Part shown: positions 21,062-32,600 of the stretch, piece after piece
Numbering within the stretch: position 1 is the stretch's first letter
How the letters are laid out: each line of letters begins with the position of its first letter
NCBI GenBank assembly: GCA_014529385.2
Contig: CM043969.1
Coordinates: 73,700,676-73,764,675 of the forward strand
Direction: 5' to 3'
Length of the DNA: 64,000 nt
Source of the DNA: Adiantum capillus-veneris
Taxonomy: Eukaryota; Streptophyta; Polypodiopsida; Polypodiales; Pteridaceae
Program-made: the position numbers and the translations under genes
The notes under the pieces: model-generated
The model's database searches: none
Told to the model about the DNA's origin: nothing
What the model saw: the letters and a program-made list of their open reading frames with translations, nothing else

Positions 21062-22402
21062 TTATAAGATCGATAGCATAGTTCCATCTATCCCCCAGTC
21101 CTCCTCGACCTTCAATTTGTCTTCCATTCTCTTCCCAATCTGCGGACATTCATTACAATAAGCATCTAATGATCGACAAACCATGATGTATTGAAAATGT
21201 GGTGGAAGGATTCTCACCTTGTGACCTTGTAAACGAAATTGTGCTTGTTGAAGGGCCTCAAAACCCATAATAACCAAATGTTCTCGAACATTACTGAGAG
21301 TCCAATGCTTGTTCACTTGGACTGCCTCCAAAGCATCGTTGGGCATCTTCACTGCAATGTCAAAGCTTGCAATAGCGCCGTCTACACTCTGTAAGGGAGT
21401 CCACACTCCAAGCTTGCACATCCAACGATCATAGTGAAATCGTATGTACAAGGAGGTGCGGGATTTAAAATAGCGCATTCCAATACCTGAAGCTCCAACC
21501 TTACAACGGTACCGGTCCCCGTTGTGCATACCCTCCACAAAACCCCAGTCCTCTTCTAAAAGCCTTACTAATTCCTCGTAATGCGCATCTTTACATACAA
21601 GCATTGTGGTAGTCTCCACAAATCCAAACTCTTTAAAAATGTGCACAAAAAAATGAATAGGCAAACACCAGCTCAAGCCCACAGACCTAGAAGCTTTAGA
21701 GTATTTCAAAGAGTTTTGGACATCCATTATCATCTTTTGCTTGAAAGATGCTACCGACCACAAATCTGGGACCGGCCACTCCATACTTAATAAGGAAGTT
21801 ACTTTGATGGGTTCAAGCGTTCCAAATGCTTGTGTAGAAGTAGGGACAATATAGGACTGAGAATAGAAGAAAATCCTTCTTTGAACCAGTTTGGTTGGGC
21901 AAAGATGCGGGAACATTATTGCTCCAATATCCGCATGTATAGCATTGAATGTGCCGGAGAGACTATGTAGTGGCTGCTCCTCCACCAACGTGGATGGAAA
22001 TATGACTATAAATGCATGACAAATGTTAAGTATGAATCCATAATAACATTACACTGTGATTTCACACCTAGCTTTGTATTCTCAAAACATGTACTTACAA
22101 TGTGTTGGAAATCGAGGTGGTTGTTGCAAGTGCATGGTTGACATTGAGAAAACATGTTGCACAATGGCTATGGTCCCCTTGTCTTTGCGGTTCTTGAAGC
22201 CAATGAGCTTTCCTTTCCAATGAAGATCCAAGTTTGCACGATTCCGCACACGATGAGGGCCAACAGCAGATGGTTGCATGTATACCCAAGCACCTTTGGT
22301 GAACTCTTGTGGCACCCACTCATCATCTACACCTCTAGTGTTGTGGCATGCAAGTGCTGTGACCTCATCCTTTGGTCTCCTTTGCGAAGTAAAGTTGGCC
22401 AT
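21062..22402 (-). CDS. Unrecognised transposon gene, 415 codons, two exons, minus strand
   Basis: Start ATG at 22402 (MANFTSQRRPK), exon 1 to 22099 with donor GTAAGT, exon 2 from 22005 after acceptor TATAG to a TAA at 21062. The two exons total exactly 416 codons including the stop, and I see no disruption. Exon 1 contains GAWVYMQPSAVGPHRVRNRA and HWKGKLIGFKNRKDKGTIAIV, which could be a chromatin-reader-like or SH3-like beta fold, but that is a guess. Exon 2 has no motif I can name. It is transcribed in the same direction as the gene at 19238-20811, 250 bp upstream of it, and toward the hairpin array. Confidence 0.6.
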
Positions 22403-22439
22403 GGTTGAGCAAAGCAAACTAGGAGGAGGAGAAGAACCT

Positions 22440-22620
22440 TGCTTGTTGCTACAATGTAGGTGTGATAAAGTGATATGAGAAAATGGTCAAGCCTTGTGGC
22501 AATGGGAGGAGAAGGTGGACAACCCTTGCTTGGTGTGGCACTGGGAGGAGAAGGTGGATAAGCTTTGCTTGGTGTGGCAATGGAAGGTGGTAGGGGAGGA
22601 GAGAGGAGCTTCCTTGCTGC
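22440..22620. repeat. Short imperfect tandem repeat
   Basis: Three diverged copies of a roughly 54-bp unit (CTTGCTTGGTGTGGCA...GGAGAAGGTGGA) lie upstream of the minus-strand gene start at 22402. Confidence 0.6.
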
Positions 22621-22905
22621 AACAATGGAGATGGTGTAAAGAGAGAGAGTGTTGGAGTAGAGGATGAGTGTGATGGTTGCAACCAAGGAGGGGGTTGGAA
22701 AAGGGGTTCTAGAGAGAGAAAATCCCTTTTTGCCTAATAACTAATTTTGGGGGAGCTCTAGATAGCAAAAAAAGATTTTTTAAAAGTTTTTAAAAAATTT
22801 TGAATTTTAGGGTTTTTGGATGCACGTTTTGACTTTTTGAGATCAAAAAATGTTTTCTTGACCATAAAATAGTTTTAGGGGGGTTTTCAGAAGATGAAAT
22901 TTGAG

Positions 22906-22955
22906 TTTTGAAAATTTTGAAAATTTTGAAAATTTTGAAAATTTTGAAAATTTTG
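22906..22955. repeat. 9-bp tandem repeat AAAATTTTG
   Basis: About five near-perfect copies in a row. Confidence 0.9.
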
Positions 22956-23009
22956 GGATTTTTTCAAAACCGGATCAAAAAGGAAGGAAGTTGGAGGTTC
23001 CATATGGCC

Positions 23010-23037
23010 CACCCCCCCCCCCCCCCCCCCCCCCCCC
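23010..23037. repeat. Poly-C run
   Basis: About 28 consecutive C bases just inside the right end of the H3-bearing transposon. Confidence 0.9.
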
Positions 23038-23129
23038 TAGGTAAGAGCCCATTTAAAAAGTGTAAGACTACTTTGTCCCCCTACAGTTTTGAGGGCATAG
23101 AGTGTGTCCACCACCCTCTTCTCATTGGC

Positions 23130-23188
23130 TGGCCTCTAATTAACCTTAATCCCAAAGGGCCCCTAGAGGGTTCATATTTTTCCTAATG
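23130..23188 (-). repeat. Right terminal inverted repeat of the H3-bearing transposon
   Basis: Inverted partner of the repeat at 2853. A 28-bp poly-C run (23010-23037) lies about 100 bp inside it. Confidence 0.6.
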
Positions 23189-23279
23189 ATTTTGTCATAT
23201 TTCACAACAGTCATAAGGTACCTTACCACACAATGTGAGTGTGTACATAAGTTGTTCTACAAAATAGTACTTACAACAG

Positions 23280-23670
23280 GGGCATCACCTTGGTTACGTG
23301 GGGAACATGATGTCCTTGTGGTAAGTATTGGCTCATTGTTTGGATACTACGTCGGTAACACGATGATATTAGTATCCTTATGGTGAGTCAAATTTCCTTT
23401 CCCTTTCCAAAAACCATATGGACATCGATCGGTAACACGGCCTTATGATGCTCATATGCAAACTATTACTCTTTAGATTCGGACGACACTCGGTTGGTAA
23501 TGCAGCTATTGGTGTCATTTTCTAGAAGCATTTGTGTTTTCATAAATGCAGCATTTAGATGGTTAACTCGGCCGTATGAATATTATATAATTTTTATGTA
23601 CATGTGTAGTTCATTTCTAAAAGTATTAAGTATATGAAATACTTGGTCGGTAACGTGGTCATTGTGAAGA
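23280..23670. repeat. Degenerate tandem repeat with CGGTAAC core
   Basis: Related motifs (TCGGTAACACGATGAT, TCGGTAACACGGCCTT, TTGGTAATGCAGC, ATGGTTAACTCGGCCG, TCGGTAACGTGGTC) recur roughly every 70-90 bp. Confidence 0.5.
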
Positions 23671-24850
23671 GTATTTCATGAACAATGTCTAAAATTTTTG
23701 TAATTTTTGTTTTAAAGTGTTCTTGTGAAAATATATACTATCTATTCAAATGAAAATTTTATTCATCAATCATCATTGCTATTTTTAAATGCTACATTTA
23801 CAGAAGAAATAAAAATTATAACATATATGATATCACTTTTATACAACCTTGATAGTGTCTACACTAATGAAAAACATCTTTATAACACCAAATGCTATAG
23901 TTTCACTAAAATTCATACTCTGTTATTTCTCTAAGTCTACAAAGAGCTAATATACTTTAAATTTAAAAAGGTATATGCACACATTTTGGATGTAATATGT
24001 TCTATTTAATCTTTTTTAAATATGAGACGTTCTATTCAATTTATGAGTGGTTTGTTACAACTACACCAAATTTTCATTTTAGTTGTGTGCGTCCACCCAT
24101 AACAATACTTTTTTCACAAAATTATACACTATTAATATTTTAAAAAGAGCTGAAATGAGATTGTCAGTATGTACATCACGATGCACACGTCTTTTATTGT
24201 AACATTGTTTTTTGAATTGATAATGTGAAAAATATAAACTCACGTCTTATGGTCTATCACAATATTCTGGAATGTTTTCGGTTTTTAACCAGTATTATTT
24301 GATCTCGATGGTTTTCTTAAGAGTTAACTTGTTTTTAATGCATTTTGTACTATTTACCATAGCATTTTAAATTGAAAATGGTTATCAACTCTGTATTTAT
24401 ATAATCTTGCACAATTTTTTGAAGTCTTTAAGTCACGGTTATGGTTTGTCTAAACTAGTGTGAGAGTGTCGGTGCACCCATGAAACTGTATCTGATATGT
24501 TGTTTTTTATTGTCTAGTGCAAAAATGATAGCATAGCAAAAGAAAATTATTATGCATGCCATTCGAAAAGAATGTATATTGGAAATATCTCCATGTACAA
24601 ATGGTCGCATACAACAAATTAATGAAAGTAATGTCTTTATTAAAGATCTCACTAGCACAATCTGGGAGAGCACAGAGTGCATATTGCGATCTGAAGGCCA
24701 ATATGAGTTGTGATTTCTACAGGGATAAGAGAATTCAACCCCCACCACAAGATTAGGACAGTGCTGGGAAATATGAAAGTGTGCTGCACAGACTTGAAAG
24801 AAGATCTCTTTCCCACTTGCAATATGACAAAAATAGAGTTGTGGGATAAA
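23671..24850. other. AT-rich stretch without gene signal
   Basis: Only short random-looking frames; nothing recognised. Confidence 0.5.
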
Positions 24851-24852
24851 CA

Positions 24853-25970
24853 ATGGGAGGAGTAGAAGGTAAAGATAAAGTGGTTGAAAGCTCAAGACCA
24901 AGCCTCCTTACCCAAGCGATTGAAGATGGCCCAAGATGCACAAGCGGTTGTAGGTGGTGGATCAGATGCGAGCGATACCGGCACAATCATGCACACAACA
25001 TTGAATGCCAAGTGCGCACATCTAATTATCATTCTCCACAGTCCTGGTGGAAGGTGCAAGAATTGGAGTAGGCTATTTTGATGTATGCACATTATACACC
25101 ATTAAAATAATTTCTTTCTTTCTAGAGCACATCACATATGTAGGACAATGCTACAAGGGAGGAACTGGGGAAAAATTTGATAGCTTCTAGACAGAGTAAA
25201 GAATGCAAAAAATTCACCCCTCCATTGTAAAATACATTGGCTTTACCACCGAGGCCACGTGGATCACAATCTTTCCATACTGCAATGGGGATACCTTAGG
25301 AGACATGATGTGTATGTCATCTGCCATTTGCCCAAGGAGCGTTCAGACACTGCATGCACATGCTACAATATTGCTGGAGGAAATTGACACCAGTAAATCA
25401 ACACTTACCAAAGATAGAGACTACATCATGGCTCAAAGTAGTGATTGAGCACATGCCAAGAATCTTACACTCTCTTATTGATGCTATTGCGGCTGCTCAC
25501 TCTACTTATATCGTGCATAACAATTTACGTCCCTACAACATAATGCTAGATTTTACTCACATAAATTAACCCTGCATTGGCATTACTGATTGGGGCATTA
25601 TTCTTAGAACTCAAACCAAGTGCATATCAAACTATTTTTGCATCATGTAGCTCAATCAGACTTTGCAATTTTGGAGGCAAAGGAAGCAGGGAACAACAAA
25701 GCGGTCGTGGATTGCTCCAGAAACATATGATCCATAGTGCACATATCCATACTCAAAAGCAAGCGACATTTATGCATTACATTTTCTATTTGATATGTTA
25801 ATAGACTTTTGGAGTGCAATTAAAAAAGTGTATTTCCCAGAAGAAATATTTTACCACCCCGATCAAGATGCCATGAGGGCTATTCAACAAAAAGTGGATA
25901 GCTGGATGAAATTAAGAGAGCCCGAAGCTAGAAGAAACGCATCAGCTATTTTGTTATTCCTCAGATAGCA
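24853..25970 (+). pseudogene. Protein kinase pseudogene
   Basis: Kinase subdomains appear in order on the plus strand: a glycine-rich stretch VVGGGSDASDTG near 24950; IHPSIVKYIGFTTEATWI at 25210; IVHNNLRPYNIMLDF (in place of HRDLKPxNILLDF) near 25510; ITDWGI (in place of DFG) near 25585; WIAPETYDP near 25710; and YSKASDIYALHFLFDML near 25752, ending about 25968. From the catalytic loop onward a single frame holds three stops (TAA, TAG, TAG); an earlier frameshift lies near 25400. Both the catalytic Asp of HRD and the Phe of DFG are changed, so it may have been a pseudokinase even before decay. Source gene not identified. Confidence 0.75.
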
Positions 25971-26561
25971 TTTAAAGACAGACCCTAATCTTGAACTTGC
26001 GCTGTCTTTTTACCTTTTTACTTTGCTATTGACTTGTTGTCTAGGTATTTTATTTGTATTGAAGTCTATGTTTTGGGTGGTTCACCTAAGTTGAAATATA
26101 TTTAGATCTTGGGGCGTCGACTAGGAAACATGTAAGATAATACATGCAAACAAAATAAAAAGGATTTATAATTAGGTGCATTTACAAAAAAAATGTACTA
26201 ACATGAAGGGTTTTTTAATTGAGAAAGTAAAAATTTTCATATAAAAGGGCTAGTTTAATGCATACATAAGGGATACATATAATACTTGAAAAGATACAAG
26301 TAAGGGATTATTTAAATACCTCTTGTTCACACATGCTATATGCAATTTTTACATAGTGAAATCTCCGAGATTTAGGTCTGTTGTCTTTAGTCATATGTCT
26401 TTGGTACAATTGTGATATTGTTTTTTGCATCAATTGCTAAATATTTGACTAAACTATTTTTAGTCAATTGTGGTATCTTTGAGAGTGCTAAATCAAGAGA
26501 ACAATTTTTTGTCAAAAATATTTTAAATCTGTCTATTCATCCATTGCAGTTCTAAGATACC

Positions 26562-26756
26562 ATGGGTGATGAAGAGCAAGAATGTGGTACACAGACCGTG
26601 CCAGATGATCAACAACAAATGGCTGTTAACGCGTTTCAATGCATGAAATCTCTAGCGTACGTATGTCGGCACAACAAGCGACACATAGAGCTCGTCAAGT
26701 GTCAAAATGAGCAAATCCAAACCACATGCAATGGAAAGACATCAACAAAGAAGTGA
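26562..26756 (+). pseudogene. Unrecognised short ORF, possibly a gene-fragment exon
   Basis: 64 codons, MGDEEQECGTQTV..., followed on the same strand by further degenerate open stretches to about 26950. It lies between kinase and RING fragments and could be part of the same broken gene. No domain recognised. Confidence 0.3.
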
Positions 26757-27289
26757 TCAAAGATATGATTAAAATAATATGGCCATGCAAGGACGCAAAG
26801 ATAAAGAAAGGACAGTAAAAATTATTGGAGTGCCTTCACCAAGAAATCAAAGATAACACTGAGAGAATCTACTTGGAGTTATTTGGCCATCCATTAAACA
26901 ATGCAGACTGTGCGTTATATTTTGTGAAAATGTTGTATGTACATTTTGTCTAGCAAACGACCAATAGTCTTTTCCTCGAAGGAGACAACTGTGGCCACCC
27001 ACATGATATCAGAGAGAGTTGTGTCACATTCACATAGGAGGAGTTGGCACTGATAGTTGAAGGGGCCGACATGAGATTAAAAAAGGAGACATATTTTAAT
27101 GACACAATTGGTAGAGAAAGATGCAAAAATAACACGGCTTCTTGAAGCAACCCAAACACCTCAAGCGTCCCAGGTCCAAATGGAAAAAAATATTCACTGC
27201 TTTAGCTAGGATGTTCAAAATTTGACACAGGGAGTGAATCCTCCACTTGTACAAGGGACACACATTATTCACCTTGTTTTTTTATCCAC

Positions 27290-27410
27290 AATTAGATCCC
27301 GCATCACAATCACCTCTATCTTCATCTTCTCAGTGTTCAGTATGCTACAAGAATTTTGACGGATGGAGGGGATACTATACATTGGCATGTGGCCATTATT
27401 ACTTCGTTAG
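27290..27410 (+). pseudogene. RING-finger fragment
   Basis: CSVCYKNFDGWRGYYTLACGHYY at about 27334-27402 matches the first half of a C3HC4 RING finger (CX2C, then CXH). The second half is not found; the frame runs into unrelated sequence. With the kinase pieces upstream it may be the remains of a kinase-ubiquitin ligase type gene, which is inference. Confidence 0.55.
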
Positions 27411-27684
27411 TGAAGTGGCAAGTTTTTGCTGCTTATCCCCTCAGCAGCCCACGTGGCTGCACCTCATCTCTTTTAAAAAAATAGCACCGACGCTGTGAAG
27501 CTCTAAAAAAAGAAACGTCGTCAGCTCTAAAAAGCGCTGTCAAATGCAGCAAACAAGCATAATAAAAAAAAACGCAGGCCCGTCTTCTCCACAGGCAGTT
27601 TGAAGCATCAAGCGACACAAGCAAAACAGAGCGCTTCAATAGGATCTGCCTCAAGGATTGCCTCACTACCAAACGACACAAGCA

Positions 27685-27715
27685 GGTTATCTCTCTCTCT
27701 CTCTTGCAGCTTCAG

Positions 27716-27782
<67 letters not shown>
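27685..27782. repeat. (TC)n microsatellite
   Basis: Near-continuous TC run interrupted only around 27707-27717. Confidence 0.95.
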
Positions 27783-27786
<4 letters not shown>

Positions 27787-28050
27787 TATCCACCGTAAAG
27801 GAAACGCTCATGTCCCCTCGAGCCTTTCTTGAACCCTTCAATTTCATAATTTTTATTGCTTGAATAGTTTTTGTAAAGAAGCATCACCTAGAGAGCAGGC
27901 CCCGCTAGCGTGTGGTAGGTCACTGCGAGCGAGCCCACCGCTAGTAACGAGAGCAACGGACCATTAACCTGTCGAGAAGGAAAGAATGTTTTGAAAGGAA
28001 CACACAGTTGCCCTCGTGTAGGACCCTGGAGGTTGTGTGTAGGCGCAGCT

Positions 28051-28200
28051 ATGGCAGAGCTCTTGCTAGGCTTGAACGACAAGGTGGCTTTGCTTTGCCT
28101 TGCCAGGGTTCCTCGCATCTATCACACAGCTCTAAGAACTGTTAACCAAGGTGCTTGGCAAGATTTGAACGTGCGGCCAAGAGCTTTTGCCGATGTAGCG
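28051..28200 (+). pseudogene. F-box/kelch-type gene fragment
   Basis: MAELLLGLNDKVALLCLARV followed by PRIYHTALRTVNQGAWQDLN matches the F-box of plant F-box/kelch proteins (typical PGLPDDVALxCLARVPR...LRxV...W). The open frame runs from 27991 to 28275 but no kelch repeats follow. Position upstream of the Rep-helicase frame on the same strand fits gene capture by a Helitron; otherwise it may be a separate pseudogene. Confidence 0.65.
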
Positions 28201-28299
28201 TGCAGCGCTGAAGAGAGGCTGCGGTGTGCTCTACCATGTCAAGTGCGTAGGGGGACCCACCAAACCGCAGCTTGACGTCACTATTGGCCAAAGATCCGG

Positions 28300-28743
28300 T
28301 CATGCTTGTTGCCTTTTCATCAAAGCAGCATAATATGCCTTTGCATACTCTTCCTGCCAATATAGCCTATAGACCTTGTGTGAAACAACGAACAGTCTAG
28401 AATTTTCAAAAGAGCACGAGACTCCACAGAGGTAGTTTACACACCTCATTTTTAAGCTTATCCCTGACATGACCCCAACGATATGACCATGATGAAGCTC
28501 CTCTTCTTCATCAGTAGCAAGCGACTCAGTCCGCGTCAACTTCATCAATCGTTCATCGGACTCTATGTGCTTCAAACTTTTTGACTGTATTTCGAGTCCC
28601 GCAAATGCTTCCATTGATGCCTTCACTAGCAAGTATGATACCTCATGAGACACGCTGTTCATATCAATCATAAATTTGTAAACAATCAAAATGGGAAATG
28701 TATCAAGATAGCTTATACATTTGACCTCTCGGATACTGATCAC
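28300..28743 (-). pseudogene. Possible captured exon, unrecognised
   Basis: 147 codons on the minus strand. Two stretches look like conserved host protein: LKHIESDERLMKLTRTESLA followed by TDEEEELHHGHIVGVMSG, and LYWQEEYAKAYYAALMKRQQ. I cannot name the protein. Opposite in strand to the adjacent F-box fragment. Confidence 0.35.
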
Positions 28744-29649
28744 TCAAGGTAAGAGATAACAACTAGAGCCTCATGAGATCAAGTCTGACTGATACCACGA
28801 GTCTTCTAAATGTAATTACAGAAAACCCCACCTCTTAGCCCTGAAATCTTCAAGCATCAATACCATAGATTCTGTAGGCCAAGCTCCTCCCTATTCATTT
28901 CAGTAGTAGAAGGTCGACAATGTCACTGTTTGCCTCGTCGCCATGTTCGAATTCACCTTCACCTGCAGTAAAGCCTCTGCGCCTTCCCGGCCTAGCAATC
29001 ATAGCAGCTAGGTGTGTGTGTCCACCTTCAACTACCTTACTTAGATCCTTTCTATAGCCACAACTACTTATGGCCTAACTCTACCGTGTTTCACTGCAGG
29101 CAGATCAAGAGAAACTTGGACACAACTCCTCTACATTTGCAACAACGACATATTCCAACGTGCGGTGAGTAAGAAGTGCCACATTTTTATCTTGAACATT
29201 GAGGACACAGTAAAAAGGAACACACTGAAAATTGCATGCTGCCGTGGGAATGGCACATTCCCTCGTATTATAAAAATTGGGGAGGACTGTGCAAACTCCC
29301 CCGTGCAGGGACACTAGCACGTTTTCTTTTTTTTTCTATAACATAAGAGATAAAGAACACATACAAATAATGAGATTACTCTTAGAACCTTCAACATTGT
29401 GCGCTCACTTTTCCAACTCTTCGTACTTATTCTTTGCAAGGGACATTCAAGAAATCAGCTATCGTTTGCCTCTTCTCGGTCCGACACCCCACAACAGCAC
29501 AATCTAGCACCAGGTACATAGTTGTTTCAAACGCTTGAACTGTTCGTTGCTTAGCCGTGACTAGTAACTAAATATCACAAGGTTCTGATCGCATTGAACC
29601 ATTAAGATTGAGTCCGCGACGACTGAAGCCTTCAATGGACCATCATTGA
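28744..29649. other. Helitron upstream region without clear gene
   Basis: No recognisable coding stretch. The Rep-helicase frame becomes open at about 29650. Confidence 0.5.
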
Positions 29650-32600
29650 AAGCATAGGATACACCTCAGCAGATCAAAAACGAGACATCGCACTTCAATC
29701 AAGAATAAGGCTAGATTTCTACTATGCTCACAATCATGGATTGATATCGTCAATTTAGTACACCGATGGAGTTCAGAAATAGCAACGACATTCAGACCTT
29801 TAAGCATATGCTTTGTTTCTGGTGTAGTTTTCATCCAAATAAGTGCCTCTTCTCATTGTACTCGAGCTCCAGACGAGACATCGATTGCAATGTTTGCTAG
29901 CAATCTACTGGTATCCAGCTTAGAGGCTATACAAATAGGAACGCAATGGGTGCAGTGCTCCACTTGTGAGAACTCAAGTGCACGTTGCAGATATTGTGTG
30001 CCCTTACTTCCTAACTACACCATAAGAATATTGACCGAAAATCAGCTTCACATTCAGCTACTGAGCGTCATCGACATATCTGTGAACGCCATCTCGACAA
30101 CAACAACAATTGCACGAGGTACACTAGACAGACGTTCAATATTAGATAATCCTCTGCTATCAAGGAGTAAAGAGCATAGAACAACCTTCACAGAGCAAGA
30201 TCTAGCTACATTACAAGTGGCAGACATACTTGCATTCAATCTTGAGAACAACTTCGTACTACATAAGTACATGTTGATGGCTGAACGGCCGAATAAGAAG
30301 CTTGGCCTCTGCATACTAATTCAAGATAGTGTGAGCAAGATCATTCAACAACAACAAGACAACGCACCCTTTGCACTGATGGCGCAACTGGACAAGAGTT
30401 TGATGTTTGGTATCATTGAAAACATCGTTGAACCGGCCAGGAGAAGAGCATTCACTGCTAGCGATACTTACGAATTTGCTTCTCTGCAGCTCTGTGGCCG
30501 TCAACAATTGCTAGAGAGAACAATTACTTTTAAGCCCAACGGCATGCCTGCCGCATCAAGCTCCGTGAACGACATCACAATAGAGACAGCAGTGTTTCCA
30601 TTCCTGTTCCCTTTTGGGAAAGGCTAGTATGATGGTAAAATCAACTTCAGTATATATGTAAAGATACGTGCATCGACTCTGTTCTCCGTTTACACCCTGT
30701 ACAAGCCATACCTGCTCATAATGTACCAACTAAAGCAGGCTCTTATGTTGGCTAACAATACACACACGAGCTTATTGCAAAGGGACATTGACAACTACAA
30801 GAAGGCCAATCGTCCAGCAACTGACGAGGATACTGTGAGACATGTGCTTCGGTATAGCACCCCTTCCAGCATGCCAGGCTCCTGCTCATGGCACCGCAAG
30901 AACCTAAAGGACTTGATAGCAATGGTGGACGAATGGGGAATGCCTGATTTCTTCTTGACTTTCACTGCCGATGAGGTCACAGACACAAGATGGCCTGAGA
31001 TTGACACGATCGAGCTAATTGCACGTCATTTGAACCCCTCCTTCACTTGGACAGACTGCCCAGTTGAATGCGGCCTCACCTTCCACACTAAGTTCCAAAT
31101 GCTTATGTCCAAATATATACTTGCGAAAGGTGTGTTGGGCCGTGTGCAACACCACTTGGTTAGATATGAGGTCCAAAATAGAGGATCACTGCATGTGATG
31201 CATCAAGAAGACAAAGAGCAACTATCTGCTGAGATAACTACATACATCCCGCCAGAAACTAGCACTGTGGTTTTGCCAGAAGTTAGCCACCTCCTACAAC
31301 TCGTACTCAGGAAACAACTTCACAAGTGCCGTACAAGTTGCTACCACGGTCAAAGAGATGGAGTATGTAAACACGGTTTTCCATTTCATGCGCAGCCTAA
31401 TCCAAACCCAGTCTTCAACGAACAAAATCACAGATGGCAATACTTCAGGCCCCGACATGAAGACAAAAATGTCGTACCGTACCACCCTACACTGCTTCTG
31501 CTATGGGGTGCACATATGAATATACAGCGGTTCACCAATTCATCATTGTCCTACTACCTCCTGAAGTATGCACTCAAAACTGAACCAATTGGCCATCTCA
31601 ACATCCACTCAGAAGATGCAGAGCGCTTAGGCCTAGGTGGCCTTGACATTGTGAAATTGAAGCTGATCTCACCCTCTTTACTATCGAAGCCTATCTCAGC
31701 AACAAAAGTGGCATTAAATTGTTTGCAAATCCCAATCATTTCAAAGAGTGACACCGTCCAATACGTCGACTCATCACCCCCGGCACTACGACAACGAATA
31801 ATTTCTCACAACAATGATGTCGTTCTGCACCTTGTCGATCTGTACTGTGCACGACCACAAAGTCTGGAGAATCTTACGTTCTACGACTTCCACAAGAATT
31901 ACACAGTGACAAAGGGAAAAAAAAGTATTTCAGAGGCGAACACGTACGGCCAACCACTGGAGCGGCAACACCGACTGGTCCGTTTCACAGACTTCCACCC
32001 TGGGCATCACCTGGAGGCTTTCTTTTACAACGTGCTGCTAAAGAGCATCAACTTCAGAAATGAATCCCAGCTGCTCTCACTGGAGAACACGTCCAGGTCA
32101 TACTATCTTGAGTGCAAACTTAAAAATTTGATACTAACAGATGAGGACCTTGAGATGTACATCACAGAGTATACACAACGAAATCTGCTCACAACAGATC
32201 AAACACACCAATTTCACAACATGATACTATAGAAGACATCCTCAACAAAGGCTGCCTATTTTCAATCTCCAGATGTGCAAACAGACTACGAGCAACAGGA
32301 CACGACTTCTCGTATCTCTGCCCTTCTAAACGAACTTCAAAACGTCCAGAACGTGTCACTGACATCTGAACAAGCAGAGATCTACAAGAAGCTCATAGCA
32401 GCAAAGGGTGGCTTGCATGTGATCACAGGCACTCCTGGCAGTGGAGAAAGCTTCAACATAAGATATATCACAAGCCAACTCATAATGCAAGGGAAAACTG
32501 TCACACTCGCTGCTTCGACTGGTGCAGCGGCCACGAGGTTAACTAGCATCGCAACAACTGTCCATTACCAATTCAAGATACCAGTGCGCACACAACAGTA

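Larger units (their letters stand above)
2853..23188. mobile_element. DNA transposon carrying a transposase gene and a histone H3-like gene
   Basis: The left end (from 2853) reads CATTAGGAGAAATATGAACC. The reverse complement of the right end (ending 23188) reads CATTAGGAAAAATATGAACC, 19 of 20 identical, and both continue into a shared GGGATTAAGGTTAAT after a short variable spacer (left 2917-2931). Between these inverted ends lie a four-exon transposase-like gene and an H3-like gene on the plus strand, a hairpin tandem array, and two minus-strand genes. The span is about 20.3 kb, or about 10 kb without the nested Ty3 element. No matching target-site duplication is visible next to the ends, so the outer limits and the superfamily remain open. 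It is possible that the ends belong to a different, older repeat; the gene content in between is firmer than the boundaries. Confidence 0.6.

Noticed and set aside
2803-23245. Similar direct sequences ACCTAACCACATGACTTGAG and ACCTTACCACACAATGTGAG outside the two ends of the H3-bearing transposon, as a long target duplication
   Set aside because: Only about 20 of 26 bases match and the distance from the ends differs; chance or unrelated repeat is as likely.
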